From the NCBI RefSeq assembly GCF_030704535.1, contig NC_081813.1, forward strand, positions 11,277,501 through 11,341,500: a stretch of 64,000 bases of DNA, written 5' to 3'. Below, piece after piece: positions 11,407 through 23,119 of this stretch (position 1 is the first letter of the stretch; the number at the start of each line of letters is the position of its first letter). The position numbers and the translations under genes were made by a program. The notes beneath the pieces were generated by a model. The model had not been told where the DNA came from. It ran no database searches and saw only the letters and a program-made list of their open reading frames with translations. Source of the DNA: Vitis vinifera (lineage: Eukaryota; Streptophyta; Magnoliopsida; Vitales; Vitaceae).

Positions 11407-12267
11407 GGATTGACTCATAGGTCCTCCGTAAAGGATTAACTCATGGTCTACATATGAATCATCTGATAAAGTTGTATCTTCAGTTTCTTCATTTTCTTGA
11501 TGATCGCCAAACTATTTGAGGGTTTGAATAAGTCCTTGACGATATTGTTTTTCACACCCAGGACATAGAACAGTTCATGCACACAATAAATTAATTATGT
11601 CTATGAACTCCAAGCATAAAAATAGAAATAATTAATGTCTAATTCTATTTAATTTATTGTAGAAAATTGAACATAAAAACATAAATATTTGAATATGAAA
11701 ATAACCGTTGTATTGAAAATATACCTTGATTACAAGAGAGTTGTTGATTACAAACAAGCTTGTTAACAGTAGAGGGATGACTACAAAGGAATAGATTTTG
11801 AAATGAGAGATTACAAAGGCTAGAAAGAGATTTTTAGAACACTCATTGCTCGCTCTTACGCTCTGCCTTGTGATGAAGGTTGCATTTCTATTTATAGACG
11901 AGAGACCGGACTTAAGTCTTGACGAAATCCGTATGCTTGAAAAGTTTTGAAATCCATCATAAAGTGTCGAGACAATTGGAACTTTGCTCAATCAATTTCT
12001 AATGTGCAAAGATAGCAGGAGTTCCAATTCAATGAAGTCTTCTAATAGGAGGAGACAACTTCTTCAGGTAGGAAACAAATTTTCTTTTCCCATGTTGATT
12101 TTTACTATTTTTGACTATTCAGTCACTATCTGAATACTATTTGACACTATTCATCAATATTTGAATTGTGTTATGTTGCGTTGTTTTTTTAACTGGATAA
12201 ATACTAGGAGACAATTGTACAAATATACAGTTGTACAAAAGATTCTTGAAATCTTTTATCTAGATTG
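11407..12267 (-). repeat. endogenous pararetrovirus tandem unit U1 (3' ORF end + intergenic promoter)
   Basis: First of a series of about 0.8-0.86 kb direct units (U1-U5). Read on the minus strand, a unit holds the promoter-bearing intergenic sequence, then the last codons of a viral ORF (segments resembling QGLIQTLKQF and YGGPMGQSR, then a stop). The same units occur beside a Caulimoviridae-type RT/RNase H pseudogene at 30778-31790, which is why they are called viral. U1 is followed head-to-tail by U2. Non-functional, ancient copy. Confidence 0.7.
11887..11898 (-). promoter_or_regulatory. TATA box of pararetroviral intergenic promoter, U1
   Basis: On the minus strand this reads TCTATAAATAGA, followed about 25-30 bases on by a conserved CAAGGCAGAGC block that recurs in U2 and U3. 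The arrangement fits a pararetroviral full-length-transcript promoter; activity is not known. Confidence 0.5.
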
Positions 12268-13036
12268 ACCCATAAGTCCTCCGTAAATGATTAACTTAGG
12301 GTCTACATATGAATCTTCTGATAAAGCTATATCTTTAGTTTCTTCATTTTCTTGATAGTCACCAAATTGTTTGAGGGTTTGAATAAGTCTTTGACGATAT
12401 TGTTCTTCACACCCAAGACATACAATGGTTCATGCACACAATAAATTAATTCTGTCTATGAACTCCAAGCATAAAAACATAATTAATTACTATCTAATTT
12501 AGTCTAATTTATTGCAGAAAATTGAACATAAAAATACAAAGATTTGAATCTGAAAATAACTTTTGTATTGAAAATATACCTTGATTACAAGAGAGTTGTT
12601 GATTACAAACAAGGTTGTTGACAACAGAGAGGTGACTACAAAGGAATAGATTTTGAAAAGAGAGATTACAAAAACTAGAAAGAGATGTTTAGAATACTCA
12701 TTGCTCGCTCTTGCACTCTGCATTGTGATGAAGGTTGCATTTCTATTTATAGATGAAGAGATCGAACTTAAGCCTTAATGAAATCTATATGCTTGAAAAG
12801 TTTTAAAATCCATCATAAAGTGTCAGGACAGTTGGAACTTTGCTCAATCAGTGTAGGGACACATGGAGTTTTGATTAAATGAAGTCTTCTGATATGATGA
12901 GACAACTTCTTTAGGTAGGAAAGAAATTTTCTTTTCCCACGTTGATTTTTATTATTTGAACTATTTAGTCACTATCTGAACACTATTTGACACTATTCAT
13001 CACTATTTGAATAGTGTTGTGTGTGTTTTTTTTTAT
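12268..13036 (-). repeat. pararetrovirus tandem unit U2, left part (interrupted)
   Basis: Second direct copy of the unit, colinear with U1, broken at 13036 by the Mutator-like element. Its missing end (TTGGATAAATAC onward) resumes at 28293-28372. Confidence 0.7.
12742..12753 (-). promoter_or_regulatory. TATA box of pararetroviral intergenic promoter, U2
   Basis: Same minus-strand TATAAATAGA as in U1, with the downstream CAATGCAGAGTGCAAGAGC block in the same register. Confidence 0.45.
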
Positions 13037-13113
13037 GGGAGAATTGTGTTTTGGGCCCAGTTGGGCCCAAAAATTAACATTTGGTCCTCCAACCACCCAT
13101 ATTTAAGCCCAAG
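13037..13113 (+). repeat. left terminal inverted repeat of the Mutator-like element
   Basis: 77 bp, inverted match to 28216-28292 with one mismatch (T/C at TIR position 25). Contains the near-palindrome GGGCCCAGTTGGGCCC, a perfect palindrome in the right-hand copy. Confidence 0.85.
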
Positions 13114-14511
13114 GATATGAGATAGTAATTGATAAAAATACCCACTTGACTCATTTTTGTCTTTATTCTACTATTTGCCACTCTTCTTTCTTACTTTAAC
13201 CATTTTTGGATTTTTCATTTTTTTAAAACTCTTTTATAAATAATTGAAAATTTACATTATTTTTTATTTTTAAATTATAAATAAACAAAAATTATATTAA
13301 TGATTCAAAGACTATTTTGGAAAATACTTTTTAAAAAAATATTAATTTAAATAAATAAAAATTATCTTTTACATTGATTTTTATCGTTTACATTTAGAAG
13401 TAAATAATTTAATGATTAAAATACCATTTAAAATAAATATATTCACTATTTTAATTTTTTTTATACTAAAAAGTATTTTAAAGTTTTTTTTTACTATTAT
13501 AAAATAAAAAGTTCTATTTTTTTTTTTAATCTTTTTCCTTCCTTATTTTATTAACTTTTTGAACATGACTATTAATAATAAGTTATATGAAATGCTACAA
13601 ATTTGTTTATTAAGGATTTTTTTTTAATGATTTGAATTAATTGAAAATTTATTAAAATAAGAAAAAGAAAAATAAAGAAAGGGGATGGATTGAGAGTTTT
13701 TATTTTAAGTACTCGATTAAAATGAGGATGAATGGAGAGTTTTTATTTTAAGTACTCAATTAAAATGTTTTCATATGACCTAATTTTAGAAGTGGATTAA
13801 TCAATACATAGTAGAGATTGATTTTTTTATATATATAAAAGGGTTGAAAGGTATATTTACTTGTTTTAGATGAAAACAAGTAACTAAAAATTATATAGAT
13901 TATATTTGAGTTTGGTTTTAAAATATTTTTCTAGTTTTTATTTTTATTTATTTTTATTTTCTATATTGTCTCTTTTTGAAAATACGTTTAAATTATGACA
14001 AATATGGAATTTGTGTCATTGTACAAGGGTATTACACTAATTGTACAAGGGAAATGTGCTAAGTGTACAAGGGTGTAAAAGGCTCCTAATAGGTTTTGTA
14101 CGATTTTTAAACAACTTGAATTTGATATTAAGACGATTATTGATAGTTTTTTTTTTCTTTTTTTTACCAAACTATTTCATTAAGACATTCCCTACAAAAA
14201 TTAACACATAAGAAATAAAATTTTGAGTTATTTGAGTTATTATACAAGGGTATTACACTAACTGTACAAGACAAATTTACTAATTGTATAAGGGTGTACA
14301 AGACTACTTTTTGTTAAGGATTTCAAGTGATTTTGAAAAAATTTTCTATTTTTTTCCACTCAAAGATTTTTCCCCCACTCAAATTCTCTCACTCAAGAAT
14401 TGTTTCGAATTTTATTTTTAAATTTCATCATCAAAATTTTGTAATTGCATATTTTGTTTTTGTAGTTTTAGCAATGTTCTTTCTTTTCACTATATTTTTT
14501 TTTTGTGAAAT
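13114..14511. other. left arm of the Mutator-like element, non-coding, with short direct repeats
   Basis: AT-rich, no gene. A direct duplication (GAGAGTTTTTATTTTAAGTA) occurs near 13692 and 13735. A second set is built on TGTACAAGGGT/ATTACACTAA blocks at about 14018-14080 and 14231-14312. These may be transposase-binding or merely decayed repeats. Confidence 0.5.
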
Positions 14512-14525
14512 CACTACTACAAAAA

Positions 14526-14700
14526 TAATTTATGGTGTCACTATTTATGGTGTCACTTTTAAAATAATGACACCATAGGGTTTATAATTAATAAAGGTGA
14601 CACATCATATTAAAAATCTTCTATTGAGGTAGTTAGATGATGTTAATTTTATATTAATAGTGTCATTTTTTGGAAAGTGACACCATATAAAATAATTTTT
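14526..14700. repeat. CACTA copy 1 5' subterminal repeats
   Basis: Several direct and inverted copies of TGGTGTCAC, for example near 14533, 14550, 14569 (inverted), 14660 and 14685 (inverted). In En/Spm elements such arrays bind the TnpA-type protein. Confidence 0.8.
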
Positions 14701-14827
14701 TTTAAGTATTATAACTTAATGAGCCTATTTGAGCCCACTTTTAGAATTAATAATGAAGGTCAATATATAAAAAGCCCATTGTTTCCACATGACACCCACA
14801 ATCCAAAAAATCTCAATATACAAACCC

Positions 14828-14921
14828 TATATATAATTAAAATCATAATCTTCTTCTACCTTTTCTCTTACCCATAGTCAACACGCTCACAACCGACATT
14901 CTTCTCTTTGTGGACTCCTAG
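14828..14921 (+). promoter_or_regulatory. CACTA copy 1 promoter TATA and first non-coding exon
   Basis: TATATATAA at 14828-14836 is followed about 85 bases on by a consensus splice donor (CCTAG|GTAAGT, GT at 14922). A matching acceptor, TTGTATAG at 19149-19156, lies 28 bases before the transposase ATG, implying a leader intron of up to about 4.2 kb. A possible leader mini-exon with good splice sites is 18705-18748. Not confirmed by RNA. Confidence 0.5.
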
Positions 14922-15300
14922 GTAAGTCAAAATCTCTTAGATCTATCATCTTTTTTTATTTTTATTAATGTCATTATATTGATTGTTTCAACGTTTTTGT
15001 ATTATGGTTTTTATGTTTTTTTTTTTTTTGAGTTGTAGGGAAGAAAAACTTAGGTTTAAAGTTCTAGCATAAAAGAAAAAACCTGTAGATTAATTGATTT
15101 TTTAATCTGAACCAAACACACAATCAACTCCATAAAAACAAGTGGAAAACAAGAAAAAAGGAATGATTTTTAATATGTATTTGTGTGAGAACGATAGGTA
15201 CAGATTTTATTTGAGATATATTACCACATAATCTTCATCCCTTCTAAAAAAATGAGAGAGAGAAAAAAAAAGGAATGATTTTTCTGCTTGTATCTAAGTG

Positions 15301-18230
15301 AGAATGAGACACGGAATCTTTAAATCCATTCTTTGGATTAATCTGCATGAGGATTTTGAGGAAATTTGTTACTGTTTAGTGACGGAAGCCTTTAGTACCA
15401 GAATCAATTGTTTGATTGGGTGGGTTCCAATCAGACCTTAAGGAATGGGTCCAAAGGACGTCATCCATCAGAGTAATGGTGTTCATTATTGTTCTTGTGC
15501 CTTGAGTCAAAGTTAACTGACTCATATGCTTCATATCCAACACATGTAGAGGGGAAAAATAAAAGTAATTGTTCTTTATGAATGGATTTGGTTGTGGGCT
15601 GGGGATGTTTTTCAAGAGCTTGGAATATTAGGTACAGTAATTGGTTTCGTAGCAGCGTGAATGTATTTGAGTTTTACATTTTTTTTAAATATATGGTCAT
15701 GTAAAATAAAAGTAAAACATTAAGTAAATATAGAAAAGCCACAAATACAGCAACTTGCATGTAAAAGCATTTTTGTGTTTTGTCTTTTACAAGTTTTATA
15801 AATTGGAAAATTCTGACACCATACAAAAACATAGAAAAGCCACAAATACAACAACTTGCATATTTTTATTTTTATTTTAATTATTTATAGTTGATTAAGT
15901 TTATGGTATGCCATGTTGGATGCTTTCAGATTTTACAGATCTAAGTTATTTTTATTTTGAGAATAAATATTCCATAATTCAACCTTTTCCTTTTCTTGTT
16001 GGTAATCATGCTACATAAAATCTAGGAATGCTAAACACATCTCTTTTAAAATTACTATATTTACAATAGGAAAATGGCTTTTATCAAAAGAGAAATATCC
16101 TTAAATTGTGTGTGTTTGTTAATGTAGAATAATGGGCGTTGCTGAATGTTTGTGTCTCTATTACTTGTCCGGGTGAGAGAATAAATTCCCATTTACCCAG
16201 AAAATAGTGGGAAGTTCTATAAAGTTGTTTTGAGTGAGATTTTCAGATTGGTACATGTGCATGGGGCATTAAGGGATCGTCCTCATTGAGCAAATTCCTC
16301 TTGTATGCCAATTCCTTTTAATGAAATTTGCTATTTTAAATTAAGTTCTTGGTCACTTAATGCCCATTTCAGCCTCATCTGAGCAAATTAATTTCAGCCT
16401 CTTGTTACCCATTTTAGACTTTGTTTAGACATGAAATAATGACTGACATCTTCATGAAATCTTGCTGCTTTAGATTAGATTCTTGGTCACTCATATGGCA
16501 TGATCTAAGTGGAAAATAAGGTGGTGCTTGGTTCACATGTGCCTGAGAAAATGGCAAACACCTTCATCCTAGGGGCTGCATATTTAGAATTTTGGTATAA
16601 GCTCTCTCCCCTGATCAAAGACTCAACAGTCTGATGCTTAGAGTCCAAAATATTGATGAAAGCCACAACAAGCTATCCTCATTAATACGTTGAGTTGGTG
16701 ACTTCCCTTTTCCTTTAATGGTTGTTCTTTGATATGGAATCCCATTGACTGCAGTACTTCAAATTGAGCCTTTGTTGATTCTATCTGTTGTTTGTACATG
16801 CAAGACCAATTCACGAGGATTATCCTCATTCTCATCAACCGGTCCATGGTAAGGCTCTTCTCCCACATGGCTTCCCACACACCCACCCAATCCTGCCCCC
16901 CTCCCCCCCCACATTCCATGAGGTCCTCTCCATGAAACAAGAAGCCAACTAGGTCAATTCTTGGGGCCACTTGTACATTTACCTAGGTCATGTTCGGTTA
17001 AGTGTTGATGAAAGCAAAAACAAAATGCTAAGAAAACTGATTTTTCTCAATGAGGTTGAATGAACATCAAACGTAAATACCAACTTATAATAATGACAAT
17101 TCCAATAACATGTTTCAATCTTATAATGGTTGTTATATATTAATCAATCAAGCAGGGATGAATTAATATGTAAGTAACAGAGTCGGTACTTATTCACAAA
17201 GGAAGGACCGAAGAACAACAAGATTTGATGATGGAAATTTCAGGTGGCTGTTGTTGTGAACTGGTAAGAGGCATAAGAGAGAGTACCGAGACTCCAGCTA
17301 TGGTGGATGAGTTTGGAACCCATGGCTACATGCAATGGATAGAAGTGTTCCAGCCATGGGTGGGCCTCTCTGGCATGCGGTGCCTTCTCTTCATAGTGAT
17401 TTATGTCTTCATATCTTAAACACGAACATGTAAATATAAATGTCAGAAAATGAAACAAAACAAATGACTGCCGCTGCTTCAATGCATAGGAGCAACTCTA
17501 TTTTATGTTGCTTGATTTTATGGCAAAGAATAGCGTATATATATAGTAATTGAATGATTACCTTCCATCAAGGAGAGCTTCTTTCAACCAGGTATCAAAC
17601 TGATCATATGCCCAAGGCACAACCGATTCACTATTGGGATTGAGCTAGGGCCCTCAGATTGTGAGTGGCACTTCCAGAACCAATGATGAGGACGCCTTTT
17701 TTAAAGTCTTCCAGACCTACTTGTCCTCCTTATCCACCCCAAAATCTTTTGCTAAAATGCTTGATACGAAATCTATAACCAGCTTAAGCTCCTAGCAACA
17801 GAACCTTGCAAGAAACCTTAGGTTTCAATGACCTCTCCCTCCATCTGAACCACAAAAAAACCCCACTTCTCTGGCTACTGCCACGCTAAAGAAGACCTAA
17901 AAATGATCCTTTGAATGACACTTCCCATGCCTAACATCAAACCAAACTTGGTTCTGAGCCCCTCTTTTGTCGTTTGTGGTACAAGTAAGACAATAAAATA
18001 CATTCTCTCCATTTCTGATTGGTTTTGAAATATCCTTTCCCATCAATCCACCCCAACCTTCACCCACCCAAAAAAGGGGAAAAATCTCCACCTCTAGACC
18101 CTCCAGATCAGTTCCCTAGCAAAGCCTTAAGGAAGAGCAAGCTTCGGATTCCAAGATTCCCTCACAAAGCACACAGTCAACCATAAATTCTTCCCACTTC
18201 CTCCACTATCATCATGAAAAAGGATTCCAA
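15301..18230. other. CACTA copy 1 leader-intron cargo region, partly unidentified
   Basis: Composition here is clearly richer than in the flanking AT-rich intron sequence. 17225-17725 is a LigB-like fragment (separate entry). Two further blocks could also be captured: 15376-15615 (minus-strand ORF of 79 aa) and 16638-16970 (minus-strand ORF of 110 aa containing KAQFEVLQSMGFHIKEQPLK), followed by 17750-18180. I do not recognise their parents. All are kept almost unchanged in copy 2. 18231-19183 is AT-rich intron with no gene. Confidence 0.5.
17225..17725 (-). pseudogene. captured LigB / 4,5-DOPA extradiol dioxygenase-like gene fragment
   Basis: On the minus strand an exon at about 17725-17571 encodes GVLIIGSGSATHNLR and, after a one-base frame change near 17648, VVPWAYDQFDTWLKEALLDG. 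It ends at a perfect donor (GGAAG|GTAATC). After an intron of about 155 bp, an exon at about 17415-17225 encodes [31 protein letters not shown] and [19 protein letters not shown]. These are the C-terminal blocks of plant LigB/DODA dioxygenases, with the conserved ATHN histidine. Some residues between VAMG and KLIHHSW are missing compared with the family. Because the intron is present, the capture was of genomic DNA. It lies antisense to the transposon transcript. Confidence 0.82.
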
Positions 18231-19183
18231 ACCCATGCTTATAGATACACATGTAATATATATTTAAACTACTGGGGAGCATATTTAAACTACTTTTACA
18301 TAATTTAAGTGCTTCTATTTATCAAGAATTGTTTTAAATAAAAAAAAGGTATATATATGATTCTTGGGGGTCTGATGTATATAGTGGATTAAGGAATACA
18401 TTGATTAGCATGGGTGACAGAAGAATATGCTTATAGATACACATGTAATATATATTTGTAAGTCATATGAATGACTTGAAGCATGTAATATATATAAATA
18501 CACATATTCATACTTGAAATATTGCATTTTTTTAGATTATTAGTTTAATTTAATGGAGATGAATATTTAGTTGAAAAGTTACAATGTATTATTGAAAATA
18601 TGACTTGATAGTTGATTATGGATATGTGTCATTTCTAGTATATAAAAAAAGAATAATTTAAATCTGTAACATTTTATATTGATAATCTATTATTCTTATA
18701 ACAGGTTCAAAGAGTAAACAAGTCAGTATCAAAGAAGTTATTACAAGTGTAAGTGTATGTTTATTTATTGCATACTCTTATATAGTATCAATTGTAAGGA
18801 AGATAAAATTACCTCGTAAAGGTAATTAAATCTTTATATATTTTAAACTTTTTTTCTATATATTATGCTTTTGAAGCTTGTTTAATTAAACATATGTTAT
18901 TTGACAAACTTTTCACAAATGTTTTGTATACTTATGTGTTTTATTTTGTTCCAAAGTTTTATTGCATAATACTGATGTATATTATCTCACAAACTTTTGA
19001 CAACTATGTTGTGTACTAATGCATATTAAGTTTTGTTCTTGCCTATTTAAGTTTATACATTTAGTTATTTAAATATATCCAATATTATGTTGAAAAAAGA
19101 TGTACTTAAATTTTTTTGTTCTTAATATTAACAAGTTTTGCAATTCTCTTGTATAGGATATATATTCCATTATTTTAATTGAA

Positions 19184-22100
19184 ATGGAAAATCGAGATTG
19201 GATGTCAAAAGATAGAAGGTCAGTTGAGTATGATGAAGGAGTTGAAAACTTTATCAATTTCGCATTAGCACATTCAACCAACCATACCTCTATAAAATGC
19301 CCATGCTTACGTTGTGGAAATCTATTATGTCAAACTCCTCAAGTCATTAGAGAGCATTTGTTCTTTAATGGAATAGATATCAGTTATCGAGTATGGTATT
19401 GGCATGGAGAAAAGGGTCCCAGTGGAGGATTTTCAAATGTCTCACAACAACGTTATGACAAATGCGAGTATAATGATGTTGCTGATACAATAGATATGGT
19501 TAATGCTGCACAAGTTAATTGTATGAATGATCCCCAAGTGTTTGGAAGGTTACTTGAAGATGCAGAAAAACCTTTATATCCTGGATGCATGAAATACACA
19601 AAGTTGTCAGCATTGGTAAAACTTTACAACTTAAAAGCACGTTATGGTTGGTCTGACAAAGGATTCTCAGAATTGCTTCAGTTGCTTGGAGATATGTTGC
19701 CATTGAATAATGAGATGCCGTTGTCCATGTATGAAGCCAAAAAGACTTTCAGTGCTCTTGGTATGGAATATAAAAAAATTCATGCATGTCCTAATGATTG
19801 TATTTTGTATAGAAACCAGTATAAGGATGCTATTGCATGCCCAACTTGTGGAAAGTCAAGGTGGAAGATAAACAGTGAAGGGGGGAAGATTAAGAAGGGG
19901 GTTCCTGCAAAGGTTTTGTGGTATTTCCCACCAATCCCTAGATTCAAAAGGATGTTCCAATCTTCAGAAACTGCTAAACATCTTATGTGGCATGCCAAGG
20001 ATAAAGAATGTGATGGTAAACTACGCCACCCATCAGACTCCTCAGCGTGGAAACTAGTTGACCACATGTGGCCTGATTTTGCTTCTGAACCGCGAAACCT
20101 TAGACTAGCACTCTCAACAGATGGTATAAATCCTCATAAGTCTATGAGCAGTAGACATAGTTGTTGGCCTGTTATACTGGTCATATACAACCTTCCTCCT
20201 TGGTTGTGCATGAAAAGGAAGTTTATGATGTTATCATTATTGATCTCAGGACCACGACAACCTGGTAAAAATATAGATGTTTACTTGAGTCCATTGGTAG
20301 ATGACCTTAAAACTTTGTGGGAAAAAGGAGTTGAGACTTATGATGCACACTTGCGTGAGGTTTTTACTTTAAAGGCCATCCTTTTATGGACAATCAATGA
20401 TTTTCCTGCATATGGAAACTTAGCTGGTTGCACTGTGAAAGGATATTATGCATGTCCAATATGTGGAGAAGGAACATATTCCAAAAGATCAAAGCATGGT
20501 AGGAAAAACTCATATATGGGTCATCGACGAATTCTTCCACGTAACCATCCCTATCGGAGACAAAAGAAGGCATTCAATGGTGAACAAGATTTTAGGATTC
20601 CTCCTAAAATTTTGAGTGGGGAAGAAATACTTGAAAAAGTTGATCTCATTCCTATTTCTTGGGGAAAAATGAAGATAAAATCTCTTGAATCTGATGTGAA
20701 CACAAATTGTTGGAAAAAAAATCCATACTTTTTGAGTTAGAATATTGGAAATATCTTCATGTCCGTCACAACTTGGATGTTATGCACATCGAAAAGAATG
20801 TTTGTGAGAGTATTATTGGTACTTTGTTTAACATCCCTGGGAAAACAAAGGATGGACTTAATGCTCGACTTGACCTAGTTGAAATGGGTTTAAGGTTTGA
20901 ACTTTTCCCAAGAGTTGACTTGAAAAAGACCTACCTTCCCCCTGCATGTTTTTCACTATCTAGAAATGAGAAAAAATTAGTTTGTCAAACGTTGTCTAAT
21001 TTGAAGGTCCCTGAGGGGTATTGCTCAAATTTTAGAAATCTTGTCTCCTTAGAGGAATTGAAGTTGTTTGGTCTAAAATCTCATGACTACCATGCACTTA
21101 TGCAACAACTGTTGCCAGTTGCATTACGTTCTGTTTTGCCAAAGCATGTGAGATATACTATATCAAGATTGTGTATCTTCTTCAATAAATTATGTACAAA
21201 AATGGTTGATGTGCCAAAATTGAATGAAGTACATAATGAGTTAGTGGTCACGTTGTGCTTACTTGAAAAGTATTTTCCACCTTCATTTTTTGATATTATG
21301 CTTCATCTAACAGTGCATTTGATAAGGGAGGTGCGACTATGTGGTCCAGTTTACTTTAGGTGGATGTACCCATTTGAGAGGTATATGAAAGTTCTTAAAG
21401 GATATGTTCGCAATCATAATCGGCCTGAAGGATGCATTGCTGAGTGCTATTTAGCAGAGGAAGCTGTCGAATTTTGTACTGAATATTTATCAGGGACTCA
21501 TGCAATTGGAATTCCAAAAAGTAGCAATTATGACAACAAATTTGGTAGACCTATAACTGGTGGTCGTTCAACCAACATTGATCATAAATCGTGGTTACAA
21601 GCACATCATTATGTGTTAGAGAATACAACTATTGTCCAACCATACATTGAGTAAGAAAAATATGCCTTTATTTTTTTATAATTTCATAACATAATGATGA
21701 AATCCTAAGTTTGCATTCCTTGTCTATAACGTTATAGGGAACATATGAATTGGTTGAAGTCTCAATACCCTCGACAATCTAAGAGACAAATTTGGTTGCA
21801 AGAAGAACATATGCGTTGTTTTACGTATTGGCTTAAAGGAAAGGTAATCTCTTAGTTTTCAGAAATTATTTTAATATGTTGAAAACATCACAAGTTTCCA
21901 ATTATGTTTTGACTACACACAGGTTGAAGAGGCTATCCATAACGGGCAAGATATTTCCAACACGCTTAGGTGGTTAGCACATGGCCCTACTCACCAGGTG
22001 GTTAAATATCCTGGATACATCATTAATGGGTGTCGTTACCATACTAAGGAACGTGATATGACATGCGTCACCCAAAATAGTGGTGTTAGCATTTTAGCAG

Positions 22101-22570
22101 GGACTATGCAAATTGCCAGTTCTAAGGATAAGAACCCAGTTTTTGGTGAACTTTGCTTTTATGGGGTCATTAATGAGATATGGGATCTTGATTACAACAT
22201 GTTCAAAATTCCAATTTTCAAGTGTGATTGGGTTGACAACAAGAATGGTATAAAAGTGGATGAACTCGGGTTCACATTAGTTGACTTCTCCAAAATTGGT
22301 CATAAATCGGATCCATTTATTTTAGCATCACAAGCCAAGCAAGTCTTCTATGTTGAAGACCAACTTGATCCCAAATGGTCAATAGTTCTCTCAATTCCTC
22401 CAAAAGATTTCAACAACATGGAAGGACTGGATGACTTCACCGATAATTGCATGGAACATCACCCCTTTATAAGTTCAATGCCAGAAGTTGAATCATTTGA
22501 CGTTATGGATGAATCAGATGCAATATACATGAGAGAAGACTGTGAGGGCATATGGATTGAAAATAATTAA
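19184..22570 (+). pseudogene. CACTA TNP2-type transposase, three coding exons, shared frameshift
   Basis: The catalytic transposase of CACTA elements, expected to cut and join the element ends. Exon 1 (19184-21650) holds the transposase-associated domain (MENRDWMSKDRRSVEYDEGV, CPCLRCGN), the Transposase_21 core (ACPNDCILYR, CPTCGKSRWK, LALSTDGINPH, CPICGEGT) and, after a frame change, the DUF4218 region (RHNLDVMHIEKNVCES). Exons 2 (21738-21843) and 3 (21923-22570) have consensus splice sites and keep phase; exon 3 is DUF4216-like. The frame change is at an A8 run (20714-20721), one base short of what the domain needs; without slippage the product stops at 20740. Copy 2 has the same A8, so it predates their split. 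It is called a pseudogene on that basis, but recoding by slippage is possible. Confidence 0.88.
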
Positions 22571-23119
22571 ATAATATATTGTACCCTTGACATGAGATAT
22601 AATAAGGCATTTCACTTATTAGTTTTCATGAGTTGCACATTAGCTTAGCTTCTATATATTGCTCATAATATATATATATTGATCATCCTAAATTGATTTC
22701 ATGCATCATAAACATATGTTATTCAAAGGTACCACTTCAATCTTCATTTAACTATCTTTTTTGTTGTCCATGGAACTAGATTTATATTATTTTTTATTAT
22801 CATGTTTTGATTTTATGCTCACATAACTTGAAACTCTCATTCCTAAATTTCTTTTTCATTAAAACTATAAATAATAATTGAAACTATATATGCACTAATT
22901 TATTTTATTATTATCCTCACAAATAAATTCTTCATTATTGATAAGAAATCAAAAAACAAGACAAACTTTGAAATAAAATTTCAAAAACTATATTTGTGAA
23001 TGACCAATTTAATTATAGGAAATATATGCAAGGATATACTAATCTTGCTTTTGAGTCATTTTACAGGTTTGTTGGTGAAGTACTAGTTTGCACATTTACT
23101 TGATATCTTCCACACAAAT

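Noticed and set aside
11407..13036. Possible pair of LTRs of a retrotransposon (U1 and U2)
   Set aside because: Units abut head-to-tail without an internal domain, lack clear TG...CA borders with a TSD, and contain the end of a viral ORF, so a pararetrovirus array fits better.
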